A DNA stretch of 64,000 nt. Origin: DTCV01 sp964641155 (GTDB taxonomy: Archaea > Thermoproteota > Thermoprotei_A > Sulfolobales > NBVN01). Location: NCBI GenBank assembly GCA_964641155.1, contig CAZXJO010000003.1, positions 62,001 through 126,000 of the forward strand. Reading direction: 5' to 3'. This document shows, one piece after another, positions 27,561-36,578 of the stretch. Made by a program: the position numbers and the translations under genes. A model generated the notes under the pieces. It had not been told where the DNA came from. It saw nothing but the letters and a program-made list of their open reading frames with translations, and did no database searches. Positions within the stretch are counted from its first letter, which is position 1, and each line of letters opens with the position of its first letter.

Positions 27561-28328
27561 TCAGGGCTTAAACCTGTTTTCAATCTCCGACACCACTTCA
27601 ACCAACGTTCTCAGCGTGTGGGGAGGTATTAACAGTGCTATGCCTAAGTTCTTTATTGAGAAAATAGATTTAACCGCTGTAATACTCCCCCCAACCTCTA
27701 AGTAACTGTTAATGAATTGTGATGCAAATTTTTTGAAGCCCCCCGGATCAACGACGTATCTGTAACTAATGAAGAGTAAAGTTAGTATTAGGTCCCAGCT
27801 GAATAAATCGTCGTTGCCTCCTGCTACGGCTTGCTCCGCATCTATGATGTAGACCCCATCATTGACTATGAAATTAGATGGCTTCACATCGCCCAACGCA
27901 TACCCCTTAGAGTGTACTTCAGCTAGAACCTTCCCCAAAAGGTTACTAGCTTCTAAGTCGTACGCTAATTTGCTTCCTTCTACGAATTCCCTTACAAGTA
28001 TGAGATTCACTTCATCGATCTCATAAACCTTCGGCACCCTGTACCATCTACCGCCGCCGCTACTGAAGAACTTCAACTCCCTCTTAAATCTCTCATTGGG
28101 AACAACGGTGAAAGGGTAGGAGGCCTTATAGAAAATCGAGGGAGGCAACCATTTGAGAATTCCTATCTCACTTGAGAACTTCTTCCTAACTACCTTTAAC
28201 CCGCCCAAGTTCATTATATCAACTTGCCCTAAAAGCACGTCTACGTCTATGTTAATTATTTGACCACGCGAGAATTCCTTCAAATGCTTAACAACTTCGC
28301 TCAAGAGTTCTTTAAACTCTGAGGACAC
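27561..28328 (-). CDS. predicted archaeal protein kinase (COG2112-like)
   Basis: 255 residues. Kinase-like core: VVRKKFSSEIG with a candidate ATP lysine, AEVHSKGYALGDVKPSNFIV (catalytic Asp in GDVKPSN) and YIIDAEQAV (DFG equivalent IDAE), in the compact style of Bud32/RIO-like and lipopolysaccharide-kinase-like proteins. GTG start with GGTGAT upstream. Substrate unknown. Divergent from EF-2 with a 124-base gap. Confidence 0.7.
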   Translation of the reverse strand: MSSEFKELLSEVVKHLKEFSRGQIINIDVDVLLGQVDIMNLGGLKVVRKKFSSEIGILKWLPPSIFYKASYPFTVVPNERFKRELKFFSSGGGRWYRVPKVYEIDEVNLILVREFVEGSKLAYDLEASNLLGKVLAEVHSKGYALGDVKPSNFIVNDGVYIIDAEQAVAGGNDDLFSWDLILTLLFISYRYVVDPGGFKKFASQFINSYLEVGGSITAVKSIFSIKNLGIALLIPPHTLRTLVEVVSEIENRFKP

Positions 28329-28411
28329 CCTATCACCCTATCAATATATGTCTCATCAAGATTAATTAGCTTAGACACTTTGACCTCTATTAAAACCCTC
28401 CAGCATATTAA

Positions 28412-28420
28412 GCTTATAAC
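28412..28420 (+). promoter_or_regulatory. TATA element of EF-2
   Basis: GCTTATAAC 33-41 bases before the ATG, predicting a leader of about 10 bases that includes AAGGTTAGG. Confidence 0.5.
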
Positions 28421-28452
28421 CCCTTAGATAACTAAACAGTAAGGTTAGGATA

Positions 28453-30666
28453 ATGGTCAGGTATAAGTCCGTTGAATACGTCCAGAAGCTGATGTCAGAT
28501 CTAGATAAGGTTAGGAACATAGGTATAATAGCTCATGTAGACCATGGAAAGACGACCACCTCGGATTCCCTGCTAGCTGCTGCCGGCATAATATCAAGTA
28601 AGGTTGCCGGCGAGGCACTGGCCATGGACTACTTAGACATTGAACAGAAAAGGCAAATGACCGTTAAGGCTGCAAACATAAGCTTATACCACGAATATGG
28701 CGGTAAGCCATACGTAATCAACCTCATAGACACTCCTGGCCACGTGGACTTCACAGGTAAGGTCACCCGTTCTTTAAGAGTTTTAGACGGGGCCATAGTT
28801 GTGGTCGACGCTGTAGAAGGCGTTATGACTCAGACAGAGACCGTGTTAAGGCAGGCACTGGAGGAGAGGGTCAGGCCTTTACTCTTCATAAATAAGGTGG
28901 ACAGGCTTATCAAGGAGTTAAGACTTCAACCCCAAGAAATACAGCAGAGGTTTGTTGAGATAATTAAAGAGGTTAATTCGTTAATACAAGAATATGCTGA
29001 GCCGGAATTCAGAGATAAGTGGTTATTAGACCCAGCGAAGGGTATGGTCGCCTTCGGATCTGCTAAGGATAAGATAGGCCTGACAGTACCCACTTCACAT
29101 AAGAAAGGTATTAAAGTGCTTGACATGATGGAAGCCTACAGGAAGGGGAGGGAAGCAGTTGAGGAACTCCAAAAGCACATACCGCTACATGAATCCCTCC
29201 TTGACATGGTCGTTAGGTTCATCCCTAACCCGGCGGAGGCTCAATCGTACAGAATCCCTAAAGTTTGGAGAGGCGACATAGATTCCGAAGTAGGTAAGGC
29301 GATGCTGAGGGCAGACCCCAACGGGCCTGTCGTATATTTGATAAACGATATGAGGGTTGACCCCCACGCAGGTTTAGTAGCCACCGGTAGGGTCTTCTCA
29401 GGGACGTTAAGACCTGGGGTCGAGTTATGGTTAATAGGTGCTAGAACAGCCCAACGCGTGCTTCAGGTAAGCCTTTACATGGGGCCTTACAGGGAGGTCG
29501 TGGATGCAGTAACCGCAGGTAACATAGCCGCTGTCTTAGGCATTGATAGGGCCAGGTCAGGTGAAACTGCGGTGTCAATGGAGGTTAAGGACGCTGTAGC
29601 CCCCTTCGAGAAACTGCATTACATCTCAGAACCTGTGGTCACTATGGCGATAGAACCTAAGAAGACGACGGACCTCATGAAACTCATAGACGCTTTGAGG
29701 AAGATGAGTATAGAGGACCCGAATTTAGTAGTTAAAATCAACGAGGAGACCGGGGAATACCTGATCTCAGGAATGGGCCACCTACACTTGGAGATAGTGT
29801 TAACCCTATTGAAGGAGAACTACGGCTTAGAAGTTGAGACCACACCTCCAGTCGTCGTTTTCAGGGAAACCATAAGGTCATCATCTCAGATAATAGAAGG
29901 TAAATCACCGAACAAACATAATAGGCTCTACGTCAGTGTAGAGCCCCTCAACGAGGAGACCATAAAGTTAATTCAACAGGGAGTCATTGTGGAGGACATG
30001 GATGCTAGGGAGAGGGCTAAGATACTGAGGGATCAGGCCGGCTGGGACTACGATGAGGCCAGGAAGATATGGGCAATTGATGAAAACCTAAACGTCTTCG
30101 TGGACAGGACCGCCGGAATTCAGTACCTGAGAGAGGTAAGAGACACCATTATACAGGGGTATCGGCTAGCCATGAGGGAGGGACCCCTAGCCATGGAACC
30201 TGTCAGAGGTGTTAAGGTAATCCTACATGATGCTCTAATTCATGAAGACCCCGCGCATAGAGGACCAGCTCAATTATACCCAGCTATTAGGAACCCCATA
30301 TATGCGGGAATGTTGCTAGCCAGACCCACGTTATTAGAACCTATTCAGAAGATCGACATTAAGACCCCTGTAGACTTCATGAGCAACGTCATATCAGTTC
30401 TGAGTAAGAGGAGGGGCAAGATAATCAATGTGATACAGCTGAGCAACAACGTCGCTAGAATAATTGGGGAAGTACCTGTTAGTGAGTCAGTTGACTTAGC
30501 TAACGAATTAAGAGGTGTCACGGCAGGCAAAGCCTTCTGGGGGACTGAGTTCAGCAAATGGTACCCTGTTCCCGATTCATTGCTCCTCGAAACGGTAAGG
30601 AAGGTCAGGGAGAGGAAAGGACTCAAACCGGAACCGCCAAGCCCGGAGGACTTCATGTCGATTTAA
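28453..30666 (+). CDS. fusA: elongation factor 2
   Basis: Ribosomal translocase, 737 residues, normal for archaea. GTPase motifs IAHVDHGKTTTSDSLL (G1), DTPGHVDF (G3) and INKVDR (G4). The diphthamide loop is present as HEDPAHRGPAQLYPAIRNP, with the modified histidine in AHRGP. Domain IV/V sequence ISGMGHLHLE is intact. Strong promoter and short leader; transcribed alone and away from the kinase gene. Confidence 0.97.
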   Translation: MVRYKSVEYVQKLMSDLDKVRNIGIIAHVDHGKTTTSDSLLAAAGIISSKVAGEALAMDYLDIEQKRQMTVKAANISLYHEYGGKPYVINLIDTPGHVDFTGKVTRSLRVLDGAIVVVDAVEGVMTQTETVLRQALEERVRPLLFINKVDRLIKELRLQPQEIQQRFVEIIKEVNSLIQEYAEPEFRDKWLLDPAKGMVAFGSAKDKIGLTVPTSHKKGIKVLDMMEAYRKGREAVEELQKHIPLHESLLDMVVRFIPNPAEAQSYRIPKVWRGDIDSEVGKAMLRADPNGPVVYLINDMRVDPHAGLVATGRVFSGTLRPGVELWLIGARTAQRVLQVSLYMGPYREVVDAVTAGNIAAVLGIDRARSGETAVSMEVKDAVAPFEKLHYISEPVVTMAIEPKKTTDLMKLIDALRKMSIEDPNLVVKINEETGEYLISGMGHLHLEIVLTLLKENYGLEVETTPPVVVFRETIRSSSQIIEGKSPNKHNRLYVSVEPLNEETIKLIQQGVIVEDMDARERAKILRDQAGWDYDEARKIWAIDENLNVFVDRTAGIQYLREVRDTIIQGYRLAMREGPLAMEPVRGVKVILHDALIHEDPAHRGPAQLYPAIRNPIYAGMLLARPTLLEPIQKIDIKTPVDFMSNVISVLSKRRGKIINVIQLSNNVARIIGEVPVSESVDLANELRGVTAGKAFWGTEFSKWYPVPDSLLLETVRKVRERKGLKPEPPSPEDFMSI

Positions 30667-30701
30667 CATCTTTAAACCAACTCCTTACCTTGAACCCTGT
30701 T

Positions 30702-31568
30702 CTAATGCGGTAGTTCATGGAGAAGTTCATTAATCAGTAATTTAATACAGTCCATACCGATCCTCCTAACATTCATGGTTCCAAGTTCGTTGACCACTCT
30801 CTCAAACACCTCAGTCTTAGACCTGCAATTAACGTATTTTCCGAAAAACCATAACACAGCATCTAGATGTAGAGGGGGTATACCACATCCTAGACTAACA
30901 GTGCGCCAAGCATCCCTCACAATCTGCGGTTTCTTAAAGAGGTCAGATACTAAGTCATTAATGGACCTCTCCATCACTCGTGGCTCGTCAGGGATGATCA
31001 AATCTGACATAAGGGATATCTTAATAACCCTCCTATCAACTGGTATCGGAATATCGTGCGGTAAGGTAACGTCGACTCCAAGAGCTTTCATTCCGTAATA
31101 CATCATCTTAACAGCAAACACTATAGTCTTATCATCAACGTTCGCGTTTAGGCACCTCGCCACCCTATATCTTAAGGCGTTTAGGTCCTGAACGAAGAAG
31201 GGCTCATACGTTTCTATACACGCCTTCAGCCTGCTTAATCGTTTCTCCTTAGCCCTAACAGCAAATCTATGCAGATAATTGAGTGACCGAGCTACCTTAT
31301 CTGGAATTTCCTCATAACTCTTCGGGCATTCACGCACCATAAGTCGAGCAAAGCTAAGCCAATAATCCTCGCCCAGCATACCTAACTGATAACTTACCAG
31401 GGCATTGGTGAACACTATATGAGGGGTTAGTGAACCGCATTTCTCGGAGATCAGTTTCGCCGCCGTTAATTGCGGGTCCAACTCCTCGAAAATGAGGACT
31501 TTTTCCAAACCCAGCGTGGAAAAGGCCTTAGAAAGTTGCTCTGCCCTGCCCTTGTCAACCACTACCAT
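30702..31568 (-). CDS. archaeal 8-oxoguanine DNA glycosylase (AGOG family)
   Basis: 288 residues. Removes oxidised guanine from DNA and nicks the backbone. The AGOG-type site is visible: KTIVFAVKMMYYGMKALG with the Schiff-base lysine, and PIPVDRRV with the catalytic aspartate, then GCGIPPLHLDAVLWFFGK. An in-frame TTG at 31595 would add 9 residues, but the ATG at 31568 has GAGGGTG 6 bases upstream, so I used it. Convergent with EF-2. Confidence 0.85.
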   Translation of the reverse strand: MVVVDKGRAEQLSKAFSTLGLEKVLIFEELDPQLTAAKLISEKCGSLTPHIVFTNALVSYQLGMLGEDYWLSFARLMVRECPKSYEEIPDKVARSLNYLHRFAVRAKEKRLSRLKACIETYEPFFVQDLNALRYRVARCLNANVDDKTIVFAVKMMYYGMKALGVDVTLPHDIPIPVDRRVIKISLMSDLIIPDEPRVMERSINDLVSDLFKKPQIVRDAWRTVSLGCGIPPLHLDAVLWFFGKYVNCRSKTEVFERVVNELGTMNVRRIGMDCIKLLINELLHELPH

Positions 31569-31659
31569 ATACGCACCCTCATTGAATTTAATCAAGACTA
31601 GTTAAAACTGACGTCGACACGTATCAACGCACAGCTAATTGAGTGAACCAAATGACGTT

Positions 31660-32001
31660 CTAGTCTTTTCTCCTAGATGTGATGACCTCAGACACTATAT
31701 CCGGTGTTTCAAGCTCCTCGATCCTGCTTTCCAAATCCGATACCTTATTTATTAGATTCTCAATCAATTTAGACAGTTGAGATAGCCTTCCCTCGATGTA
31801 AATGATTCTAGAACTTAACTCCTCATTAGAAGAACTGTTGCCCTCACCAATACCACCCACCTCCTTTTTCAGCCCCATCATAACGTATACCTTAATTAAG
31901 TCAGTTACTTGGATACCTAGCTCTTCAGCCCTACTTCTCAACTCCCTGTAGAGTTGGTCGGGCACTGATAGATGCACAGTCGGTATGGATACCACTCTCA
32001 A
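31660..32001 (-). CDS. ribbon-helix-helix regulator with coiled-coil tail
   Basis: 113 residues. The N-terminal part (IPTVHLSVPDQLYRELRSRA, then LIKVYVMMGL) fits a CopG-like ribbon-helix-helix DNA-binding fold. After a serine/glycine linker (residues about 50-60) comes a heptad-rich tail (LSQLSKLIENLINKVSDLES), likely a coiled coil for oligomerisation. TTG start, and an inverted repeat CAAGA-aaac-TCTTG overlaps that start, suggesting autoregulation. Divergent from a second, shorter RHH gene. Confidence 0.75.
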   Translation of the reverse strand: MRVVSIPTVHLSVPDQLYRELRSRAEELGIQVTDLIKVYVMMGLKKEVGGIGEGNSSSNEELSSRIIYIEGRLSQLSKLIENLINKVSDLESRIEELETPDIVSEVITSRRKD

Positions 32002-32012
32002 GAAAACTCTTG
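31999..32012. promoter_or_regulatory. inverted repeat over the RHH start codon
   Basis: CAAGA-AAAC-TCTTG, a 5-base inverted repeat that begins on the start codon of the minus-strand RHH gene. Its location suits an autoregulatory operator; the TATA-like ATATATAAA lies just beyond at about 32021-32030. Confidence 0.4.
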
Positions 32013-32076
32013 AAATCGGAATATATAAATCTGCCTATTATATGTACTAGTATTACAAGAGTAATCCATGACGTTA

Positions 32077-32094
32077 AATATAGTCGATTATATT
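32077..32094. promoter_or_regulatory. inverted repeat between divergent RHH genes
   Basis: AATATA-GTCGAT-TATATT, a 6-base inverted repeat in the 127-base spacer, 35-52 bases before the plus-strand RHH start, so it overlaps the expected TATA region of that gene. Confidence 0.4.
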
Positions 32095-32128
32095 AGTCGG
32101 TCCTCCTACCACTTCTATGGTGTAGGTG

Positions 32129-32305
32129 TTGCGCGTAGTTACCTTTAAGATTGATGAGCCATTATTAGAGGAAGTGGATAGGGTCGCCCAAATGTTCGGA
32201 ATCAGCAGATCTGAAATCATAAGGTACGCGTTATCCAGTTATTTGAGGTCATTAAGAACTGTTCGTAAAAACAACATTAACATTAAGAAGGTCACACTAG
32301 CTTGA
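32129..32305 (+). CDS. small ribbon-helix-helix (CopG-like) protein
   Basis: 58 residues from TTG at 32129 (or GTG one codon earlier), with GGTGTAGG just upstream. The sequence RVVTFKIDEPLLEEVDRVAQ followed by ISRSEIIRYALSSYL is a textbook CopG-type ribbon-helix-helix: a beta strand, helix, turn and second helix. The last 14 bases overlap the end of the convergent metallo-hydrolase gene. It forms a divergent pair with the longer RHH gene. Confidence 0.8.
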   Translation: MRVVTFKIDEPLLEEVDRVAQMFGISRSEIIRYALSSYLRSLRTVRKNNINIKKVTLA

Positions 32306-32945
32306 ATACTACAACCGCGTTATCGGGTATGGTATCCTTGCTTATGTCCAACCTGTTGGATTCTAAGGTAATAATTCTACGCGCCGTAACCAACTTGAGG
32401 AAGTCGGAGAGCGGTGCGAGGGGGAGGTTAATACCTTCAACCCAATAGTGCATCGGGATAACCACCTTAGGCGCTAACATATTAGACAATTGAAGTGCTT
32501 CCCTGGCATCTATCGTGAAGGTTCCTCCGACAGGCGTCATCAATATGTCAACCGGTACTAAGCTCCTTAACTCCTCATCGGGAGGTACGCACCCTAGGTC
32601 GCCTACGTGAACTATGCTCAAACCCTCAATGTTGATCTTATATATGACCACCTCACCTCTTCTCTTACCCTTTGATTTGTCATGGTACGAGCGGTGACCG
32701 ATGACCTCATAACCTAGGACGTTAAATCTACCTGTCTTCATACTATGTACCTCCCCACGCTCCTTAAGGATCCTTTGGTACGCGTTATGGTCAAAGTGGT
32801 CGTGGGTTATCAAAACGGCGTCTGCCCTAGCGTCGGGGGGTTTAATACCGATGCTCCTGCCGTCGTGCGGGTCTATCACTAAGGACCTACCTCTAGAGTC
32901 TAATATCTCAAAGCATGCGTGCCCGTGCCATTTAATGGTTAACAA
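32292..32945 (-). CDS. UlaG/UPF0173-like metal-dependent hydrolase
   Basis: 217 residues of the metallo-beta-lactamase fold. WHGHACFEI at the N-terminus, THDHFDHN (metal site), VHVGDLG and IPMHYW mark the COG2220 group, in which some members are L-ascorbate-6-phosphate lactonases and many are unassigned. The start is a TTG. Divergent from the Lrp-like gene with a 42-base gap. Confidence 0.78.
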   Translation of the reverse strand: MLTIKWHGHACFEILDSRGRSLVIDPHDGRSIGIKPPDARADAVLITHDHFDHNAYQRILKERGEVHSMKTGRFNVLGYEVIGHRSYHDKSKGKRRGEVVIYKINIEGLSIVHVGDLGCVPPDEELRSLVPVDILMTPVGGTFTIDAREALQLSNMLAPKVVIPMHYWVEGINLPLAPLSDFLKLVTARRIITLESNRLDISKDTIPDNAVVVFKLV

Positions 32946-32987
32946 AGATAACCCCTATATAGAAGACGCTGAATTAAGTTAATAAGT

Positions 32988-33266
32988 GTGTTGAAAAACT
33001 TCATCCTGGGTGTGAGTGCTTTGACCTCGGAAGGGGCAGGCGGTATAATAGCTTACATACTGGCTAGAATAAACTTAGGTAAGGAGTACGAGTTGTTAGA
33101 GCAGATCCGCAGACTCCCCAACATAGATGAGGTTAGAGTGGTGTACGGGGAGTTCGACATGGTAATTAAAGTTAAGGTCAGCACGATGTTCGAACTGGAT
33201 AGGATAGTCACTCAAATAAGGAAGTTGAATGGGGTAGTAACCACCACCACACTGATTAGTAGCTGA
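32988..33266 (+). CDS. stand-alone Lrp/AsnC ligand-binding (RAM) domain protein
   Basis: 92 residues. From about residue 22 the sequence AYILARINLGKEYELLEQIR, IDEVRVVYGEFDMVIKV and LDRIVTQIRKLNGVVTTTTL is the effector-binding beta-alpha-beta-beta-alpha-beta domain of Lrp proteins without the DNA-binding part. Such proteins bind amino acids or modulate full-length Lrp partners by mixed oligomers. The GTG start at 32988 gives a 20-residue leader that may not be translated. Confidence 0.8.
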   Translation: MLKNFILGVSALTSEGAGGIIAYILARINLGKEYELLEQIRRLPNIDEVRVVYGEFDMVIKVKVSTMFELDRIVTQIRKLNGVVTTTTLISS

Positions 33267-33334
33267 CAATGACGTCATGCGGGACTCATCTACGTTAACT
33301 ACTAAATGATGCTTAGGTAGGGTCTTCACCAGAA

Positions 33335-33341
33335 CTTTTTT
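33335..33341 (+). terminator. oligo-T tract after the Lrp-like gene
   Basis: A T7 run about 70 bases after the Lrp-like stop, between convergent genes. Weak support. Confidence 0.3.
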
Positions 33342-33373
33342 AAAACACTTTTCAGGAATTACGATTTAATGAC

Positions 33374-34417
33374 CTAGCTAATGTTCCAGTACTTGCTGAC
33401 CACTTTTCGAACTTCACTGATCAAGCCCCCTCCAGGAACCCCGGAAGTCCCTGGTTCAACCACGTATGGCTCTAACCCAGCCATTGCAGCTATCGAGTTC
33501 GGCAATCCCTTAGACAAGCCTTCGGCGTAGCCGCCTTCTAAGATAGCGACAAACCTCCCACCACACAACTTACTGGCTAAATCGTAGAGCTTCTTAAAGT
33601 AGTAGTAAAATGTGTTGGCAGTCACCCTCAAATCGGTGAGGGGGTCTGAGTAATGTGCATCGTAGCCGGCTGAGACTAGTATATAATCAGGTTTAACCGT
33701 GTTAATTAATGGATCTAACAACGTATCAAATACTTCTTTATACGTGCTATCACTGCTACCCGATGGCATCGGGACGTTTATCTTAGTACCCTCAGCCTCA
33801 CCAGAACCTACCTCATAGATGCTGCCGGTTCCCGGGTAAATACCCCTTTGATGTATATCTATGTGGATGACCCTGGGCTCCTCCATAAATATTTCTTGGG
33901 TCCCATTGCCGTGGTGGGCATCTATGTCGACGATAACTATGTTTTTGAAGCCAACCTTAATTAAGTGTTTTGCAAGGGCCGCAACGTTGTTGAATATGCA
34001 GAACCCGAGCGTTGGAGCTCCTAAGGCACTACCGCGGATCCCTGCATGATGTCCGGGAGGTCTAACCAACACGAACACCGGTTTACCATTAACCTCCCTG
34101 AGCTCGTGACTCATTACAGAAGCCGTTAGGGCCAGGACAGCTACCTCAAAAGTATGCTTATTAACGTAGGTATCACCGTCTATGTAATTAAAGCCCTTGG
34201 ACGATAACTCCTTCACGTAGTCTACGTAATCCCTCTCATGAACCTCGTAAGGCAACCCATAATCCAACCTATCTACCGCTACTACCTTGAATTTCTGCAA
34301 TATGTTATGCGCCTTCAACGCGCTCAAGGCGTTCACTAATCTTGAAGGTGCTTCAGGATGGGAATAGCCCTCACTAAAGTGGTTTAAGAACCTATCATCG
34401 TAAACTATTACAACCAT
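33374..34417 (-). CDS. histone deacetylase/acetylpolyamine amidohydrolase family protein
   Basis: 347 residues, zinc-dependent deacetylase fold. Motifs: YSHPEAPSRL near the N-terminus, RPPGHHAG (catalytic His pair), DIDAHHGNGT and SAGYDAHYSDPL (zinc ligands), and LEGGYAEG (catalytic Tyr region). In archaea the substrate is uncertain: acetylated polyamines or proteins. An in-frame GTG/ATG pair at 34429/34426 exists; the ATG at 34417 has GTGAT 7 bases upstream and begins with the conserved strand VVIVYDDRF. Confidence 0.88.
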   Translation of the reverse strand: MVVIVYDDRFLNHFSEGYSHPEAPSRLVNALSALKAHNILQKFKVVAVDRLDYGLPYEVHERDYVDYVKELSSKGFNYIDGDTYVNKHTFEVAVLALTASVMSHELREVNGKPVFVLVRPPGHHAGIRGSALGAPTLGFCIFNNVAALAKHLIKVGFKNIVIVDIDAHHGNGTQEIFMEEPRVIHIDIHQRGIYPGTGSIYEVGSGEAEGTKINVPMPSGSSDSTYKEVFDTLLDPLINTVKPDYILVSAGYDAHYSDPLTDLRVTANTFYYYFKKLYDLASKLCGGRFVAILEGGYAEGLSKGLPNSIAAMAGLEPYVVEPGTSGVPGGGLISEVRKVVSKYWNIS

Positions 34418-34512
34418 AGAGGACATCACTCATAAATTAAAGTTCGATAAATTCCTATTTAACCATTTAACAACTACCTACAGACCCTTCCCCCACTGAA
34501 ACCCCTAATCAC

Positions 34513-35226
34513 TTAGCTGGCACTACTTTTAGTTGAACCACCCACGTATTCTGAGAGCCCTCTACCACTCGCACCTCTCCTTACGTAGGGCTCCGTAATC
34601 ACCTTGATTATCCTACTGGCTTTTTCTTCACTGATCCCTTCAATCATCGATAACTCACTTTGCGAGGCGTTGAAAATAGCCCTTAAAGTACCGAATTTCT
34701 CAAGAAGCTTCCTCGCCGTCTTAACACCAACGCCTGGGAGGGATTGGACCACGTAAAGCTGCCACTCACGTATATCATCAGACTTCGGTTTGACGACCTT
34801 GCTAAAATACGACTTAAAGGATCTCTCGCCCCCAGACTTTTCAGCGATATACTTAATTACTTCCGCCGTGTGCCTGACGTCCTTAGTGTAGTAGGGTATC
34901 ACCCCAAATTTAATGATGGCTGTTAACAGTGCAGCTTCTATAGCCTTCCACTTACTGGTTATCTGTTTAACATCTTCCAACTCACCTTCAACTATGAGCA
35001 TGGGAACCTCGCAGACCTCCGTTAACCGACCTACCTGTTCGAAAAACCTGCCGTCAAAAACTGAACGTACTAAATCATCGACTCTCTTACGTTCTATTAT
35101 AATAGAATCGTTGATCACGTAATCGCCCACTTCAAGCATCTTATAAATCACTGTGAGACCCAAGCTGCTGAGGATTTCAGGTATTCCAGAGCTCTTCTCC
35201 CTCTCATCAACATAGACCTTAACCAT
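34513..35226 (-). CDS. xpf: XPF/ERCC4-type structure-specific endonuclease
   Basis: 237 residues, the short crenarchaeal form without the helicase part. The nuclease domain holds VDEREKSSG and the signature IIERKRVDD near residue 50; two helix-hairpin-helix motifs follow (LPGVGVKTARKLLEKFG and IEGISEEKASRIIK). Cleaves branched DNA, usually with PCNA; a C-terminal PCNA motif is not obvious in the GGSTKSSAS tail. The ATG at 35226 lies one base after the DHH stop, so the two genes are coupled. Confidence 0.9.
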   Translation of the reverse strand: MVKVYVDEREKSSGIPEILSSLGLTVIYKMLEVGDYVINDSIIIERKRVDDLVRSVFDGRFFEQVGRLTEVCEVPMLIVEGELEDVKQITSKWKAIEAALLTAIIKFGVIPYYTKDVRHTAEVIKYIAEKSGGERSFKSYFSKVVKPKSDDIREWQLYVVQSLPGVGVKTARKLLEKFGTLRAIFNASQSELSMIEGISEEKASRIIKVITEPYVRRGASGRGLSEYVGGSTKSSAS

Positions 35227-35227
35227 G

Positions 35228-36268
35228 TTAGGAACACTCCTCCAACCATCTACCCTCGTCAATGGTCTTAAAATTGCCTGAGACTACCTTAAAAAATGAT
35301 TCTATAGTTTTGAGCACTTTGTCAGGGTCTTTACACTGTATGTAGGAGCCGCCTGCCAGTGAATGACCTCCCCCAGAACCACCCAGGCTATCAGCTAGGT
35401 GGGAAGTTAGTAATCCAGCCAGCGGTTTACCTAACTCATTAACCACCTCCTCCCTAACCCTCACGGTCACTCTAAACCCCTCCCCCCTACGCGCTAACGC
35501 TATGGATATGTCAGCGCCACCCTCTAGTAGGTCTTTAAGCACGTTTCCCTCATACGCACCTATGCATGTTACAGTAACCAAGTACTTACCCGCTTTGTAG
35601 ATACCTAAGCGCGACATAGCTTTAAGCCTAGCCACCTTTTCAGAGTAGCTCATGGGGGCCCGCCTGGACAGTAGTTCCCTTGCCCTACCGTAGTTTCCCC
35701 CCAACCTCATCAACCCAGCTAATATTTCGAATGTTATTTCATCAGCCAAGTACAGAAATCTGCTGTCATGGAGTATCCCACCGATTAGTAATGTCAGATA
35801 ATCACTGTTCAAGCCAACACCTGCTGATATGACTACATGTGCAACGATCTCTGAAGCTGACTTCCTCCTGTAGTCATATAACGTCACACCCGCCGAATCA
35901 ATTAGCGTGTTTACTTCATGATGATCGACTAAAATAAAATCCTTTATGTTGGTGAACGATCCTAATTGGTCCCTAGATGCTGCATCAACCACTACGTAAT
36001 GCTCGCAACATTTGTCAAATTTCTCATCATCATACAAGTGGTCGAGCTTGATGCTCAAGTTACTTAGAAAGAACTTAGACGTCGCATCCAACCCCTCCGG
36101 GACTACCACATAAACCCCATCTGAGGAAGTTAACTCAGCTATTACTTGACGAAGGGTCAACGCCGAAGCTATGGCATCTAAATCAGCGTTTCGATGCGTA
36201 ATTAGGCAATAGTTTCCGGGGGTCAGAGCCCTCAAGAACGTGGCGACGTCCAGGTCAGGCAACCGCAT
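35228..36268 (-). CDS. DHH-family phosphoesterase (RecJ/Nrn-like)
   Basis: 346 residues. All motifs are intact: HRNADLDAIASA (motif I), VVVDAASRDQ (II), VDHHEV (DHH, III), GGILHDSRF (IV), and a DHHA1 C-terminus with GGSGGGHSLAGG. The family hydrolyses phosphodiester bonds of short nucleic acids or cyclic dinucleotides. It sits between XPF (stop and start nearly touching) and a DUF3194-like gene (14-base overlap), in the prefoldin operon. Confidence 0.85.
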   Translation of the reverse strand: MRLPDLDVATFLRALTPGNYCLITHRNADLDAIASALTLRQVIAELTSSDGVYVVVPEGLDATSKFFLSNLSIKLDHLYDDEKFDKCCEHYVVVDAASRDQLGSFTNIKDFILVDHHEVNTLIDSAGVTLYDYRRKSASEIVAHVVISAGVGLNSDYLTLLIGGILHDSRFLYLADEITFEILAGLMRLGGNYGRARELLSRRAPMSYSEKVARLKAMSRLGIYKAGKYLVTVTCIGAYEGNVLKDLLEGGADISIALARRGEGFRVTVRVREEVVNELGKPLAGLLTSHLADSLGGSGGGHSLAGGSYIQCKDPDKVLKTIESFFKVVSGNFKTIDEGRWLEECS

Positions 36269-36578
36269 TGGAACCAGCTTCGGAGAGCATGCACCCTATG
36301 AGTTTAAACGCCTCATCTATGACTCTATCCATAGCCACTTCGTACTCTAATGGGATAGGCATCGGGGATGTTACTTCGAGCAACACCTCAAAGCTTATTG
36401 CTTCATCCTTGACTACCTGGATCGCTACATTAACATCGGAATTCCTCCCCAAGGTGATGAGGGAGTTAAGCCTTTCAATAATAAACTCATTTGCTTTAAC
36501 TAGTATGTCCTCAATAACCGCTTCCGTTACTCCATCACGGTTTAGACCTAGGTTAACTACGTACTTCTTCTTACTCAT
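36255..36578 (-). CDS. small conserved archaeal protein (DUF3194-like)
   Basis: 107 residues, acidic alpha/beta (VNLGLNRDGVTEAVIEDILV, later VTSPMPIPLEYEVAMDRVID). It overlaps prefoldin beta by ATGA and the DHH gene by 14 bases. I recall a DUF3194 family commonly placed directly after prefoldin beta in archaea, and position plus size fit. No biochemical role known to me. Confidence 0.65.
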   Translation of the reverse strand: MSKKKYVVNLGLNRDGVTEAVIEDILVKANEFIIERLNSLITLGRNSDVNVAIQVVKDEAISFEVLLEVTSPMPIPLEYEVAMDRVIDEAFKLIGCMLSEAGSNAVA

